Positions 10,530-21,092 of a stretch of DNA of 64,000 nucleotides are shown one piece after another. The DNA comes from Dyella tabacisoli (GTDB taxonomy: Bacteria > Pseudomonadota > Gammaproteobacteria > Xanthomonadales > Rhodanobacteraceae), in NCBI RefSeq assembly GCF_003350925.1, contig NZ_KZ857177.1:318689-382688 (forward strand), read 5' to 3'. Position 1 is the stretch's first letter. Every line of letters starts with the position of its first letter. The position numbers and the translations under genes are program-made. The notes beneath the pieces are model-generated. The model was not told the DNA's origin. It made no database searches and saw nothing but the letters and a program-made list of their open reading frames with translations.

Positions 10530-11239
10530 GCCGCTCGCGCGTCCAGCATGGATAGCGCGCCAACAATGCCATCGGGCGCTGCAACTTGGACCACGCGCGA
10601 TGATTCCGCAGCGAAATCGGTATCCGCTTCGTGTGCCCAGGTCACGTGGTAAGGCATGTAAATACCCCAGCCGCCCATCTTTACCACCGGTGCGATATCC
10701 GAACGCAGCGAGTTACCCACCATGACGAACTGCTCAGCACGGACCGCGCATTCGGTGAATACACGTTGATAAGCACGTTCGTCTTTTTCCGAAACGATCT
10801 CGATGCGATGAAACAAATCGCTCAGCCCGCAACTGTCCACTTTTTGTTCCTGATGAAACAGGTCGCCCTTGGTAATCAGCACCACGCGATGCCGCGTCGC
10901 AACCGCCTCGACTGCCGCGCGAATGCCGGGCAATAATTCGACCGGATGAGAAAGTACGTCTTTGCCGATGCTGATGATGCGATGCAGGTCGGCGGCGCTG
11001 ATACGCGACTCAGTGATTTCGATCGCGGCCTCAAGCATCGACAATGTCATACCTTTGGCGCCATAGCCGAACAGCCTAAGGTTGCGACGTTCAGTGGCCA
11101 GCAGTCGATCATGCAGATGCGTGTCGGTCAGATCGACATAGCGCGCCAGGATCCGTTCGAATTCGCCATTGGCAGCCTGGTAGTAACCCTCGCTATGCCA
11201 TAGCGTGTCATCGCCATCAAAACCCACCAACTCAATCAC
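10526..11239 (-). CDS. HAD-superfamily hydrolase (phosphatase-like)
   Basis: The 237-residue protein has the HAD motifs in order: motif I FDGDDTLW with the nucleophile Asp, motif II LITKGD, motif III Lys in SEKDERAY, and motif IV GNSLRSDIAP. A helical cap lies between motifs I and II. The start is a GTG at 11237-11239 with no strong ribosome binding site. The gene is coupled to the downstream sirtuin by a 4-base overlap. The substrate is unknown; small phosphorylated metabolites are usual for this group. Confidence 0.85.
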   Translation of the reverse strand: MIELVGFDGDDTLWHSEGYYQAANGEFERILARYVDLTDTHLHDRLLATERRNLRLFGYGAKGMTLSMLEAAIEITESRISAADLHRIISIGKDVLSHPVELLPGIRAAVEAVATRHRVVLITKGDLFHQEQKVDSCGLSDLFHRIEIVSEKDERAYQRVFTECAVRAEQFVMVGNSLRSDIAPVVKMGGWGIYMPYHVTWAHEADTDFAAESSRVVQVAAPDGIVGALSMLDARAA

Positions 11240-11422
11240 GTGAGGTATCTGCCGTTTGAAGGGGAGCGCACACGATAACGCATGGCTTAAATACGTGGTG
11301 AGCGAGCATCGCAGGTCAGTACTGCGATGGGCATTGCTTTACACGAGCGAGTCAACCTGATAAAAGGCCAAACGTTTGGTTTTGTGCCGGTTCGGCACAG
11401 TCAGGCACAGGGGGAAATCTAT

Positions 11423-12304
11423 ATGCCTACGCAGATGGTTGATTTGGATCAACCTCGCAGGAAGGCCGTGGCCGTTATGCGGGCGAGCCTTAGCGAGAAG
11501 GATTGGCAGCGCAACGCGTTATTCGTTGAAAGCTTGCGACAACTGATCGCTCAACACCCGGTCGCCAGGCATCCTGCTATCGAGACACTCAATAGCGGCA
11601 CGCTCGGTCGCACTACGATGCAACGCATCCATCTGGAATATCGCCACGCGATTGTGCAGATATTCACCGACGCCTTGCTGGCCGCTCAACTGCAAAGCCG
11701 TCAGCTTGAGCCGCGCCTGCACCCCGGTGCCAAGTTGGCGCCGCGGTTTCTGCTCACGCTCAATGATCTGGATGAGTTCGGCTTTCGCCCTGGGCTTGAC
11801 GCCGAAGGTTACTACCGTGGCAATCCGGCCTATGCGCACTACCCGCTCTTTGAACGTGTGCTTGATGACTATGGAATAACGCCGCAGGCACGGGCGTCCT
11901 ATAAGCCGAGCGAGTCTGCGCAAAGCGTGCGTGAATATCTCGACCAGAGCTACGGCAACTATCTCGATGTCGTGGTGCTTTTAGCGGCAGCCGAGGAGGA
12001 GGTCATCCTTTTCAGTCCGCCCTTGCGCGAGGCGACGCGAGCGCTAGGCATCGACGTTAACGACGGTTATTACTTTGTCCATGGCATCAGCGAGGACGAG
12101 ACCGCGGAAGCCGCCGATGACGATCACGAAAACGATCTGTGGCTGATCCTGACCCAGGCACTCACTCCCGATCAATATTCCCGAGTGCAAGCGCTTTGCC
12201 TACGCTATTGCGATCTGTGGGCTGAATTCTGGACAGTTCAGTTGACACAGGCCAGGGTATCGAATGTCGCGCCGAGTGAGGCTGTCTTGGCTGTGGCGAT
12301 GTAA
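11423..12304 (+). CDS. Haem-oxygenase-fold iron-containing redox enzyme family protein
   Basis: The ATG at 11423 is chosen over an in-frame start at 11327 because a GGGGGA box lies just upstream, giving 293 residues. The protein is helical. It has candidate metal ligands at E72 and H75 (HLEYRH), acidic residues at 191-193, H220, and H235/D238 in DDHEND. This resembles the haem-oxygenase-like di-metal oxidase (TenA/PqqC/CADD) superfamily. Such enzymes perform oxidative chemistry in cofactor or natural-product pathways. No neighbour reveals its substrate. The gene diverges from the HAD/sirtuin pair. Confidence 0.6.
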   Translation: MPTQMVDLDQPRRKAVAVMRASLSEKDWQRNALFVESLRQLIAQHPVARHPAIETLNSGTLGRTTMQRIHLEYRHAIVQIFTDALLAAQLQSRQLEPRLHPGAKLAPRFLLTLNDLDEFGFRPGLDAEGYYRGNPAYAHYPLFERVLDDYGITPQARASYKPSESAQSVREYLDQSYGNYLDVVVLLAAAEEEVILFSPPLREATRALGIDVNDGYYFVHGISEDETAEAADDDHENDLWLILTQALTPDQYSRVQALCLRYCDLWAEFWTVQLTQARVSNVAPSEAVLAVAM

Positions 12305-12571
12305 TGCGATGGCTCCAGGCAGGGGTCGGTACAAGGCATATCTTGTTTATCGGCTCTTGCGATCGCCTTTCTTGCGGTGTTGATCTTCACCCGGCAGTGC
12401 GGCGTTGTGAGCTTGTCTCAGAGCTGGTTTGTAGCCTCGGTTTGTAGCACCGGCCGCGCCATATAGTCAATCCCGCATGGCCTATTAGGCGGTGTAGGAT
12501 GGTCTGCGTTCGTTAGCGCGAATGGTGTGCGGCGCTATCCCTATAAGCCGAGGCAGATCCCGATCCGATCT

Positions 12572-13912
12572 ATGCACTCCCCACCGCTTAGCCATCCGCT
12601 TCAGTCGGGACAGCAGCTTCAGCATCTGCAGAATAAAGCGTTTGCCTATTTTCAGTTCGAAACCCATCCGCTTAACGGGCTGGTGGCAGACAAGACCGCG
12701 CAGAACTGGCCGGCCAGCATCGCGGCCACGGGACTGGCGCTGACCAGCTATCCGGTTGCGGTCGAACGCGGCTTGCTGAGCAAGCAGGCGGCGATCAAGC
12801 GCACGCTGACCACGCTGCGGTTTTTCCGTGACAGTCCGCAAGGCGAAGAGCCTGATGCGACCGGCTATCGCGGCTTCTACTATCACTTTCTCGATATGCA
12901 GAGCGGTCGTCGTGCGTGGCAGTGCGAGTTGTCCACGGTGGACAGTGCCTTTCTGTTTGCCGGCATGTTGGCGGCAGCGGCGTATTTCAATGACGACACC
13001 CCGGCTCAGCGCGAGATTCGTGATCTGGCCCATGCGTTATACGCGCGTGCCGACTGGCCATGGATGCAGGCCGCGGACGGCACGATCGGCCACGGTTGGC
13101 GTCCTGAAAGCGGCTTTATTCCACATCGCTGGCAAGGCTATGACGAGGGTCTGCTGCTCTATGTGTTGGCGCTCGGCTCGCCGACCCACCCATTGGCGCC
13201 GAGCGCCTTTACGGCATGGGCCTGCACCTATGAGTGGAAGCGTTGCTACGATATCGATTACCTGTATTGCGGGCCGCTGTTCACGCACCAGCTATCGCAT
13301 ATCTGGCTGGACCTTCGCGGTATCCAAGATGTGTTCATGCGCGGCAAGGGCATTGATTATTTTGAGAACAGCCGACGCGCGACGCAGATTCAGCAGCGCT
13401 ATGCGATCGACAATCCGCTTGGGTTCAAGGGTTATGCCGCCGAGTGCTGGGGCATTTCGGCCAGCGATGGCCCCGGGCCGATGACGCTGAAGATCGACGG
13501 TGTCGGACGCCAGTTCTACGACTACGAAGGCCGCGGTGCACCGTATGGCCTCGATGACGGCACACTGGCACCGTGGGCGGTAGTGGCATCGCTGCCGTTT
13601 GCGCCGGAGATCGTGCTGCCGACCGTGCACCATTTCATCCACAGCTTGCAGTTGCACGAGCAGCATCCTTACGGCTTCAAGGCGAGCTTCAACCAGACCT
13701 GGGTCGACCCTGCGGGCGGTGGCGCATCCGATGGCTGGGAGTCGCCGTACTTTTTCGGATTGGATCAAGGCCCGATCCTGCTGATGGTGGAAAACCATCG
13801 CAGTGGAATGCTATGGCAACTGATGCGCGGTTGCCGCTGGGTAGTCGATGGCCTGCAGCGCGCCGGTTTTGAAGGCGGCTGGCTGGCCAAGGCGACGAAG
13901 TCTCGATCTTGA
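12572..13912 (+). CDS. Stand-alone glycoamylase-domain (PF10091-type) protein
   Basis: This is a 446-residue protein counted from ATG 12572. In-frame GTG 12527 is an alternative and neither has a strong ribosome binding site. It shows the helical glycoamylase pattern: FAYFQFETHPLNG near the N-terminus, STVDSAFLFAGML, HIWLDLRGIQDVF, WGISASDGPGP, and a DDGTLAPWA turn. There is no obvious signal peptide. The same module occurs inside the cyclic glucan synthase encoded at 22.5-31.2 kb, so this protein may trim or process the same beta-glucan. The activity on beta-1,2-glucan is inferred; family members are poorly characterised. Confidence 0.75.
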   Translation: MHSPPLSHPLQSGQQLQHLQNKAFAYFQFETHPLNGLVADKTAQNWPASIAATGLALTSYPVAVERGLLSKQAAIKRTLTTLRFFRDSPQGEEPDATGYRGFYYHFLDMQSGRRAWQCELSTVDSAFLFAGMLAAAAYFNDDTPAQREIRDLAHALYARADWPWMQAADGTIGHGWRPESGFIPHRWQGYDEGLLLYVLALGSPTHPLAPSAFTAWACTYEWKRCYDIDYLYCGPLFTHQLSHIWLDLRGIQDVFMRGKGIDYFENSRRATQIQQRYAIDNPLGFKGYAAECWGISASDGPGPMTLKIDGVGRQFYDYEGRGAPYGLDDGTLAPWAVVASLPFAPEIVLPTVHHFIHSLQLHEQHPYGFKASFNQTWVDPAGGGASDGWESPYFFGLDQGPILLMVENHRSGMLWQLMRGCRWVVDGLQRAGFEGGWLAKATKSRS

Positions 13913-14002
13913 TCTGCATGCGCGAGTCGCGCATAAGCAAGGCGGCACGCGGATTTTTCGACATCTTTATACCTATTTGTTGTGGAGCAGGGAGTAGGCG
14001 CA

Positions 14003-14914
14003 ATGAAACTTGGCATGGTGGGTTTGGGGCGTATGGGCGCCAATATGGCAGAGCGACTGCTGCGCGGCGGCCATGAAGTCGTCGGCTTCGATCCGAATGC
14101 TGACGCGCGCAAGGCATTGGAAGCGAATGGTGCTGGCTCCGCCGATTCATTGCAGGCGCTGGTCAAAGCATTACCGCTGCCACGGGTGGTGTGGCTGATG
14201 GTGCCGTCGGGCAAGATCACCGATGACACCGTGGATGCGCTGCTGTCATTGCTGGCCCCAGGCGATACCGTGATCGATGGCGGCAATTCCAATTACAAGG
14301 ACAGCATGCGTCGAGCCAAGCTGTATGCCGACAAGGGGCTGCACTACGTCGACTGCGGTACCAGTGGTGGTGTGTGGGGCCTCAAGGAGGGCTACAGCAT
14401 GATGATTGGCGGTGACGAGCAGGCGGTGGAGGCTTTGCGGCCGATCTTCGAGACGCTGGCGCCAGGCAAGAATCAGGGCTGGGGACGAGTCGGCCCGGTC
14501 GGTTCGGGCCACTTCACCAAGATGGTTCATAACGGTATCGAGTACGGCCTGATGCAGGCATACGCGGAAGGCTTTTCGATCTTGCAGCACAAGCAGGAAT
14601 TCGGCCTCGATCTTCATCAGATCGGCGAGATCTGGCGCACCGGCAGCGTCGTGCGCTCATGGCTGCTCGATCTGACCACCGATGCGCTGGGCAAGAATCC
14701 GACCATGGCCGGCATTGCGCCGTATGTAGTCGATTCCGGCGAAGGTCGCTGGACCGTGGACGAGGCCGTCGCTCTCAATGTGCCTGCGCCGGTGATTACG
14801 CTGTCGCTGATCGAGCGGCTACGTTCGCGTGACACCGAATCGTTCTCGGACAAGCTGCTGGCGGCGATGCGAAACGAGTTCGGTGGACACGAGATCAAAA
14901 CCGAGCCGAAGTAA
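14003..14914 (+). CDS. gnd: 6-phosphogluconate dehydrogenase, decarboxylating (short form)
   Basis: The enzyme oxidises and decarboxylates 6-phosphogluconate to ribulose 5-phosphate in the pentose phosphate pathway. Starting at ATG 14003 (GGGAG box upstream) it has 303 residues, the length of the short GntZ/YqeC-like form, which often prefers NAD+. It shows the dinucleotide fold GLGRMGANMA, DGGNSNYKDS, VDCGTSGGVWGL and the HNGIEYGLMQAYAEG helix with catalytic Lys and Asn nearby. It converges with tkt and sits beside zwf and pgi, so the oxidative branch is almost fully clustered here. No 6-phosphogluconolactonase gene was seen. Confidence 0.9.
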   Translation: MKLGMVGLGRMGANMAERLLRGGHEVVGFDPNADARKALEANGAGSADSLQALVKALPLPRVVWLMVPSGKITDDTVDALLSLLAPGDTVIDGGNSNYKDSMRRAKLYADKGLHYVDCGTSGGVWGLKEGYSMMIGGDEQAVEALRPIFETLAPGKNQGWGRVGPVGSGHFTKMVHNGIEYGLMQAYAEGFSILQHKQEFGLDLHQIGEIWRTGSVVRSWLLDLTTDALGKNPTMAGIAPYVVDSGEGRWTVDEAVALNVPAPVITLSLIERLRSRDTESFSDKLLAAMRNEFGGHEIKTEPK

Positions 14915-14953
14915 CGCGTACCACCTTGGCAGCGGTACGAGGGCACCGGGTGG

Positions 14954-17017
14954 CTATCGGGCCAGCAATGCCTTCGCTCGCGCTACCACGTTATCGACCG
15001 TGAAGCCGTATTCGCGCAGCAGGGTTTCGGCGGGAGCAGACGCGCCGAAGCGTTCGACGCCGAGCATGTCGCCACGGTCTCCGACGTAGCGTTGCCAGCC
15101 CTGGGCGACGCCCAATTCCACGGCCAGCCTTGCGCTCACGCTAGGCGGCAGCACTTCGTCGCGATAGCTTTGCGGCTGGGCTTCGAACAGTTCCCAACTA
15201 GGCATCGATACGCAACGCACTGCGATGCCTTCACTGTGCAGGCGTTCGGCAGCAGCCAGAATCAGGCCGACCTCGGAACCGCTGGCTAGCAAGATCAGCG
15301 CAGGCAATGGATTCTTGGTATCGCTCTTCGGGTAATCCCGCAGCACGTACGCGCCACGGCGCAGGCCCTCGGCGCTGGCATGGAGAGTACGGTCGAGCGT
15401 GGCGACATCTTGGCGGGTCAGCGCCAGCAATACCGGGCGGTCGCGGGTTTCTAGCGCAACCTTCCACGCTATCGCGGTTTCGTTGGCATCGGCGGGGCGA
15501 ATCAAGGTGAGGTTGGGGATGGCGCGCAGGCTGGCCAGTTGCTCGACCGGTTGATGGGTGGGGCCGTCTTCACCAAGCGCGATGCTGTCATGAGTAAAAA
15601 CATGCAAAACGTGCAAGCCGGTTAGTGCGGCAAGCCGGATCGCAGGGCGCATATAGTCGGAGAAAATCAGGAAGGTCGAGCCATACGGTATGAAACCGCC
15701 ATGCGCCGCCAAGCCGTTGGCGATCGCGCCCATCGCATGTTCGCGCACCCCGAAATGCAGGTTGCGCCCGGCGTAGCTCCAGCCGGCACTGTCCGAGCCC
15801 TGGGTGTCCTCATTCACCGCCACGATCGGGTTGAAGTCGCCAAGCCCTTTCAATGCGGTATGGGTGGACGGGTCCAGATCGGCCGAGCCGCCACCGAGCG
15901 CCGGCAGTTTCGCAGCGATGGCATTCATCACCTTGCCGCCGGCGACACGGGTGGCAAGGCCTTTGGTATCGGCAGGAAATACCGGGATATCAGTATCCCA
16001 GCCGGCGGGAAGCTCGCCAGTCAGTCGGTCCTGCAGCTCCTTCGCCAAGGTAGGGTATGCCTTTGTATAGGCATCTAGACGTCCATTCCATTCGGCCTCG
16101 GCCTTGGCGCCACGGGTGATTGCCTGGCGAAAATGCGTCAATGCTGCTTGCGGCAGCAGAAAGGGCGGCTCGACGGGCCAGCCGAGTTTCTCCTTGGTCT
16201 TTTTTACGCCATCGACGCCAAGCGGTGAACCATGCGCCTTGTAGCTGTCTTGCTCGGGCGAACCAAAGCCAAGATGCGTGCGTACCAGGATCAGCGATGG
16301 GCGGGTGGTGTCGGCGCGGGCGGCCTCCAATGCCGCATTGATGGCGGCAAGATCGTTGCCGTCGGTCACGCTGATGGTTTGCCAGCCATAGGCCTCGAAT
16401 CGTTTGGCGCGATCTTCCGAAAAGGTGATATCGGTGGCGCCGGCCAGCGTCACGTAATTGTCGTCATATAGGCAGATCAGCTTGCCGAGCTTGAGGTGTC
16501 CGGCCAGCGAGGCGGCCTCGGAGGCCACGCCTTCCATCAGGTCGCCATCGCTGACGATGGCCCAGGTGTGGTGATCGATCAGGGTATGGCCGTCGCGGTT
16601 GTAGCTTGCGGCAAGATGCGCTTCGCCAATAGCCATGCCGACGGCATGGGCCAGGCCCTGGCCGAGTGGTCCGGTGGTCACTTCGACACCGGGAGTGTGG
16701 CCTCGCTCGGGATGCCCGGGCGTCTTGCTGCCCCACTGGCGAAATTGCTTGAGGTCATCCAGCGACAGCTCGTAACCAGTCACATGCAGCAGGCTGTACA
16801 GCAGCGCCGAACCGTGTCCGGCCGACAGCACAAAGCGATCACGGTCGATCCAGTGCGGGTTGGCCGGGTGATGCTTGAGCTGGCGCGTCCACAGCGCATA
16901 GGCCATCGGCGCGGCCCCCAGCGGCAGGCCGGGGTGGCCGCTGTTGGCCTGTTGCACCATATCCACCGACAAGAACCGAAGCGTGTTGATGCATTGCTGA
17001 TCGAGTGGGTCGGACAT
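14954..17017 (-). CDS. tkt: Transketolase
   Basis: This 687-residue thiamine-diphosphate enzyme transfers two-carbon units in the non-oxidative pentose phosphate pathway. The ThDP-binding GDLMEG...N motif ([14 protein letters not shown] ending in YDDNYVT), the N-terminal [13 protein letters not shown] and the C-terminal pyrimidine-binding domain ([18 protein letters not shown]) are all present, at the usual family length. ATG 17015-17017 has AAGGA upstream. It is the last gene of the leftward pgi-pgm-tkt run, 36 bases after pgm. Confidence 0.95.
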   Translation of the reverse strand: MSDPLDQQCINTLRFLSVDMVQQANSGHPGLPLGAAPMAYALWTRQLKHHPANPHWIDRDRFVLSAGHGSALLYSLLHVTGYELSLDDLKQFRQWGSKTPGHPERGHTPGVEVTTGPLGQGLAHAVGMAIGEAHLAASYNRDGHTLIDHHTWAIVSDGDLMEGVASEAASLAGHLKLGKLICLYDDNYVTLAGATDITFSEDRAKRFEAYGWQTISVTDGNDLAAINAALEAARADTTRPSLILVRTHLGFGSPEQDSYKAHGSPLGVDGVKKTKEKLGWPVEPPFLLPQAALTHFRQAITRGAKAEAEWNGRLDAYTKAYPTLAKELQDRLTGELPAGWDTDIPVFPADTKGLATRVAGGKVMNAIAAKLPALGGGSADLDPSTHTALKGLGDFNPIVAVNEDTQGSDSAGWSYAGRNLHFGVREHAMGAIANGLAAHGGFIPYGSTFLIFSDYMRPAIRLAALTGLHVLHVFTHDSIALGEDGPTHQPVEQLASLRAIPNLTLIRPADANETAIAWKVALETRDRPVLLALTRQDVATLDRTLHASAEGLRRGAYVLRDYPKSDTKNPLPALILLASGSEVGLILAAAERLHSEGIAVRCVSMPSWELFEAQPQSYRDEVLPPSVSARLAVELGVAQGWQRYVGDRGDMLGVERFGASAPAETLLREYGFTVDNVVARAKALLAR

Positions 17018-17053
17018 GGCTATTCCTTCAATGGGTCAAGCGGCGCTGGCGTG

Positions 17054-18700
17054 CTACGCCAGCGCCGCGTCAACAATGCTTTGCGCTTCCTTCAGAATGC
17101 TTTGCAGATGCTCTTCGCCGTTGAAACTCTCGGCATAGATTTTGTAGATCGCCTCGGTGCCGGATGGCCGCGCGGCAAACCAGCCGTTGGCGGTGATCGC
17201 CTTGATGCCGCCGATCGCGCTGTGGTTGCCCGGTGCTCGATCAAGCACTTGTTCGATCTTTTCACCGGCCAGTTGGTCGCTATGCAATTGATCGGGCGAC
17301 AACTTGGCCAGCTTGGCCTTTTGCTCGGGAGTAGCGGCGGCTTCAACACGATCGGCGGCCGGGCTGCCCAATTCGCGGGTCAGTTGCTCGTACAACTCGC
17401 CGGGATCCTTGCCTTGGCGTGCGGTGATTTCAGCCGACAGCAATGCCGGTACCAGGCCATCCTTGTCGGTGGTCCACACCGTGCCGTCATGGCGCAGCAG
17501 TGAAGCGCCGGCGCTTTCCTCACAGCCGAAACCAAGCGAGCCATCGAACAGGCCCGCCGAGAACCATTTAAAGCCGACTGGCACTTCGTACAGTTGGCGG
17601 TCGAGCCGTTTGACCACGCGGTCGATCAGCGCGGTGCTTACCACCGTCTTGCCGATCGCGATCTGCTTGCCCCACTGCGGCCGATGCCGAAACAAGTAGT
17701 CGATCAGTACGGACAGATAATGATTGGGCTCCATCAATCCGTTGCTGCGGGTGACGATACCGTGGCGGTCATGATCGGTGTCGCAGGCGAAGGCGACATC
17801 GTAAGTACTCTTCAACCCGATCAGTCGCTGCATCGCAAACGACGACGATGGGTCCATGCGAATTTTGCCGTCCCAGTCCAGCGTCATAAAGGCGAATTGC
17901 GGGTCGATCACGTTGCTGACCACCGTCAGGTCAAGCTTGTAGCGCTCGGCAATCGGTGCCCAATAATTCACCCCGGCACCACCCAGCGGATCGACACCCA
18001 TGCGGATGCCGGCGCCACGGATCACGTCGAAGTCGATGACGTTGCCGAGGTCGGCGACATAGGCATTGAGGTAATCGTGCTCGTGCGTGGTGCCGGCTTG
18101 GCGAGCCTGTGCCAGCGACACGCGCTTGACCTCTTTCAAGCCGCCTTCTAGCAGGGCATTGGCGCGGTTTTGCACCCAGTTGGTAACGTCGGTGTCGGCC
18201 GGGCCGCCGTTGGGCGGGTTGTACTTAAAGCCGCCGTTATCCGGTGGATTATGCGATGGCGTGATGACGATGCCATCGGCAAGCCCGGTTTTACGGCCAC
18301 GGTTATAGACCAGGATCGCGTGCGAAATCGCTGGCGTCGGAGTGTATTCGCCACGGCTGGCAATCATCGTTTCCACGCCGTTCGCGGCTAATACTTCCAA
18401 TGCATTCTCGAACGCCGGCTGTGACAGCGCGTGAGTATCGATGCCCATGAAGAGTGGGCCGTCGATGCCTTGATTTCGACGGTATTCGCAGATCGCCTGA
18501 CTGATCGCCAGGATGTGCCACTCGTTGAAGCTGCGCTCGAACGAACTGCCGCGATGACCGGAGGTACCAAACGCAACCCGCTGTGCCGGAACGCTGGGGT
18601 CGGGCCTCAGGTCGACATAGGCGGCCAGCAGTTTGGACACATCGACGAGAGCCGATGTCGGTGCCGGTTTGCCGGCAAGAGCGCTGATTCGCTGGCTCAT
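17054..18700 (-). CDS. pgm: Alpha-D-glucose phosphate-specific phosphoglucomutase
   Basis: The enzyme interconverts glucose 1-phosphate and glucose 6-phosphate and so supplies UDP-glucose synthesis. The 548-residue product begins at ATG 18698-18700, which overlaps the pgi stop (ATGA). A longer in-frame extension to 18841 lies inside pgi and is rejected. Motifs are TSGHRG with the phosphoserine, the metal loop [20 protein letters not shown] for sugar binding and [12 protein letters not shown] for phosphate binding. Coupling to pgi suggests the pair balances glucose 6-phosphate between glycolysis and glucan synthesis. Confidence 0.95.
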   Translation of the reverse strand: MSQRISALAGKPAPTSALVDVSKLLAAYVDLRPDPSVPAQRVAFGTSGHRGSSFERSFNEWHILAISQAICEYRRNQGIDGPLFMGIDTHALSQPAFENALEVLAANGVETMIASRGEYTPTPAISHAILVYNRGRKTGLADGIVITPSHNPPDNGGFKYNPPNGGPADTDVTNWVQNRANALLEGGLKEVKRVSLAQARQAGTTHEHDYLNAYVADLGNVIDFDVIRGAGIRMGVDPLGGAGVNYWAPIAERYKLDLTVVSNVIDPQFAFMTLDWDGKIRMDPSSSFAMQRLIGLKSTYDVAFACDTDHDRHGIVTRSNGLMEPNHYLSVLIDYLFRHRPQWGKQIAIGKTVVSTALIDRVVKRLDRQLYEVPVGFKWFSAGLFDGSLGFGCEESAGASLLRHDGTVWTTDKDGLVPALLSAEITARQGKDPGELYEQLTRELGSPAADRVEAAATPEQKAKLAKLSPDQLHSDQLAGEKIEQVLDRAPGNHSAIGGIKAITANGWFAARPSGTEAIYKIYAESFNGEEHLQSILKEAQSIVDAALA

Positions 18701-20352
18701 GCGATAAATCCATCGCGCAGATGGCGATAGCGGCGGATCAAGGTATTGGTCGAACTGTCGTGGTTGAGTTCGGGCTCGTCTTTTGCAATGAGTTCGGCAA
18801 TGGTGGTCTTGGCCAATTGCTTGCCAAGCTCTACGCCCCATTGGTCAAACGAATCGATATTCCAGATCACGCCCTGTACGAACACACTGTGCTCGTATAA
18901 CGCGATCAGCGTACCCAAGGCGTGCGGTGTCAATTTCGCGGCGAGGATGGTGCTGCTGGGTCGATTGCCATCGAAGGTGCGGTGCGGCACCAGGCTTTCG
19001 GCGGTGCCTTCGGCTCGTACTTCTTGGGCGCTTTTGCCGAAGGCCAACGCTTCGCCTTGGGCAATCAGATTAGCCATCAAAAGATCATGCTGGTCGCCGC
19101 CGTGTTGCGCGGGCAGAGGGTTTAGCGGCTGGCCGAAGCCGATAAAGTCGCACGGTACGATGCGCGTGCCCTGATGAATCAGTTGGTAGAACGAATGCTG
19201 CCCATTGGTGCCCGGCTCGCCCCAGTAGATCGGCCCGGTGGCGTAATCCACCTCGGCACCGTCCAGCGTGACGTGCTTGCCGTTGCTCTCCATCGTCAGT
19301 TGTTGCAAGTAGGCGGGGAATCGTTTCAGGTACTGCTCGTACGGCAGCACGGCAACGGTGGCGGCATCGAGAAAGTTGTTATTCCAGATGCCCAGCAAGC
19401 CCATGAGCACCGGCAGATTGTTTTCCCAAGGGGTCTGGCGGAAGTGCTGGTCCATGGCATGAAAGCCGGCCAGCATCTCGCGGAATCGATCCGGCCCAAT
19501 CGCCAGCACGGTCGACAGGCCGACCGAGGCATCCATCGAATAGCGGCCACCGACCCAGTCCCAGAAGCCGAACATATGCGCGGTATCGATACCGAATTTG
19601 CTGACCTCCGCGGCATTAGTGGAGACAGCGACGAAATGCTTGGCGATGGCCTGGTCATCGCCAAGCGTCTGCAGGCACCAACTGCGTGCGGCATGCGCGT
19701 TGCTCAGTGTTTCCAGTGTGGTGAAGGTTTTCGAGCAGACGATGAATAGGGTTTCGGCGGCATCCAGGTCGCGGGTGGCCTCGGCGAAATCGGTGCCATC
19801 GACATTCGATACGAAACGGAAAGTCATGTCGCGCTGGCTATAGTCGCGCAATGCCTCATAAGCCATGACCGGGCCCAGATCCGAGCCGCCGATGCCGATG
19901 CTGATGACGTTGCGGATGCGCTTGCCGGTGTGGCCGGTCCATGCGCCGCTACGGACTTGTTCGGCGAACGCGACCATGCTGTCGAGTACCGCGTGCACGT
20001 CGGGTACTACATCGTGGCCATCAACCAGAATCTGCTCGCCGGCCGGCGCGCGCAACGCGACATGCAGCACCGCACGTTGTTCGGTAGTGTTGATCTTGTC
20101 GCCACTGAACATCGCCGCGATATGTTGTTGCAAGTCGCAGCTCTCGGCCAGTTCGCGCAGCAGGCGCAAGGTCTCGGCGTTGACGCGTTGCTTGGAGTAG
20201 TCCAGATACAGGCCAACACCTTCGGCGGTCAGTTGCTCGCCGCGTTTGGGGTCGGCGGCAAACAGCTCACGCAGATGCTGCCGACCGATCTGCGAAAAGT
20301 GTTGTTGCAGTGCCTGCCACTGCGGTTGCGTGGTGAGGTTGGGGCGGCTCAT
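18697..20352 (-). CDS. pgi: Glucose-6-phosphate isomerase
   Basis: This 551-residue enzyme interconverts glucose 6-phosphate and fructose 6-phosphate. Signatures are [23 protein letters not shown] and [12 protein letters not shown]. The ATG at 20350-20352 overlaps the stop of the upstream HAD gene (ATGA), and its own stop overlaps pgm, so the three genes form a tightly coupled block. An upstream in-frame extension to 20436 lies within the HAD gene and is not used. Confidence 0.95.
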   Translation of the reverse strand: MSRPNLTTQPQWQALQQHFSQIGRQHLRELFAADPKRGEQLTAEGVGLYLDYSKQRVNAETLRLLRELAESCDLQQHIAAMFSGDKINTTEQRAVLHVALRAPAGEQILVDGHDVVPDVHAVLDSMVAFAEQVRSGAWTGHTGKRIRNVISIGIGGSDLGPVMAYEALRDYSQRDMTFRFVSNVDGTDFAEATRDLDAAETLFIVCSKTFTTLETLSNAHAARSWCLQTLGDDQAIAKHFVAVSTNAAEVSKFGIDTAHMFGFWDWVGGRYSMDASVGLSTVLAIGPDRFREMLAGFHAMDQHFRQTPWENNLPVLMGLLGIWNNNFLDAATVAVLPYEQYLKRFPAYLQQLTMESNGKHVTLDGAEVDYATGPIYWGEPGTNGQHSFYQLIHQGTRIVPCDFIGFGQPLNPLPAQHGGDQHDLLMANLIAQGEALAFGKSAQEVRAEGTAESLVPHRTFDGNRPSSTILAAKLTPHALGTLIALYEHSVFVQGVIWNIDSFDQWGVELGKQLAKTTIAELIAKDEPELNHDSSTNTLIRRYRHLRDGFIA

Positions 20353-21077
20353 CGTGCAGTGGATCCTTGTGACTTTATTTTTGGCGCGGTCGATTTTTTG
20401 GCGGTAAGCAGGAAGTCGTCGAGCGTGTATTCGCACAGCTCGCCGATGCAGGCGATGTCGATGTCGGGGGCAGGGCTGATCTCAGCCGTGGCCGCAGCCG
20501 CGTAATGTCCTTGATGAACGAATACCGTGGTCAGTTTTTCGCCGAGACTTTGTTTCATCTTGGCCAGCAGATTCGGTTTGTCGTCGACCATTACGTAGTG
20601 CGTGGCCGGATAACGCCGCTGCATGGCCGCGAGCATGCGCTCCTTGTGCAGATAGATCAGCACCTCGCCGTGAAACGCATCCCATAGCCCGGCGCGCTGG
20701 ATCTTGCGTGGCTGGAACACGACGTCGCCATCGGACAAAATCACCGGCTGGCCCAGCGTATGCAGGTGCGTGATGACGTCGAGTGCCTGCGGGTACAGCC
20801 GTTCGGCAAACGGATACTCAAGCAGGAAGGCCGACATCTGCAACAGTGCCGGATCGTTGTCCAGGCCATCGCGGAAGCGCTGCAGGGCCGCCAGGTAATC
20901 GGCATAGCCCGATGCGTCGCGCAGCTCGTTATAGATCGCCCAGTAACGCTCGCGCTGGGCACGACCGAAGGCCTGCTCCAGCCGTGCGCTGACGTCGTCG
21001 GCGAAGCGGTCGTTATCAAGCAAGGTGTTGTCGACGTCGAGTAGAAAGACGACCGAACCGGTTTGTACTGGATTCAT
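20349..21077 (-). CDS. HAD-superfamily hydrolase coupled to pgi
   Basis: The 242-residue protein has HAD motif [12 protein letters not shown], motif II ILSDGD, a motif III Lys in HKERM and motif [13 protein letters not shown]. The cap between motifs I and II is helical. It starts 15 bases after the zwf stop and overlaps pgi by 4 bases, so it is translated between the two sugar-phosphate enzymes. A role as sugar phosphatase is an inference from position only. The tail is Lys/Ser-rich and probably flexible. Confidence 0.85.
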   Translation of the reverse strand: MNPVQTGSVVFLLDVDNTLLDNDRFADDVSARLEQAFGRAQRERYWAIYNELRDASGYADYLAALQRFRDGLDNDPALLQMSAFLLEYPFAERLYPQALDVITHLHTLGQPVILSDGDVVFQPRKIQRAGLWDAFHGEVLIYLHKERMLAAMQRRYPATHYVMVDDKPNLLAKMKQSLGEKLTTVFVHQGHYAAAATAEISPAPDIDIACIGELCEYTLDDFLLTAKKSTAPKIKSQGSTAR

Positions 21078-21092
21078 TCGATTAGATTCACG

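Noticed and set aside
14917-14939. Inverted repeat CGTACC/GGTACG between gnd and tkt
   Set aside because: Only 6 bp with an 11-base loop and no T-run on either strand, so it is not a supportable terminator.
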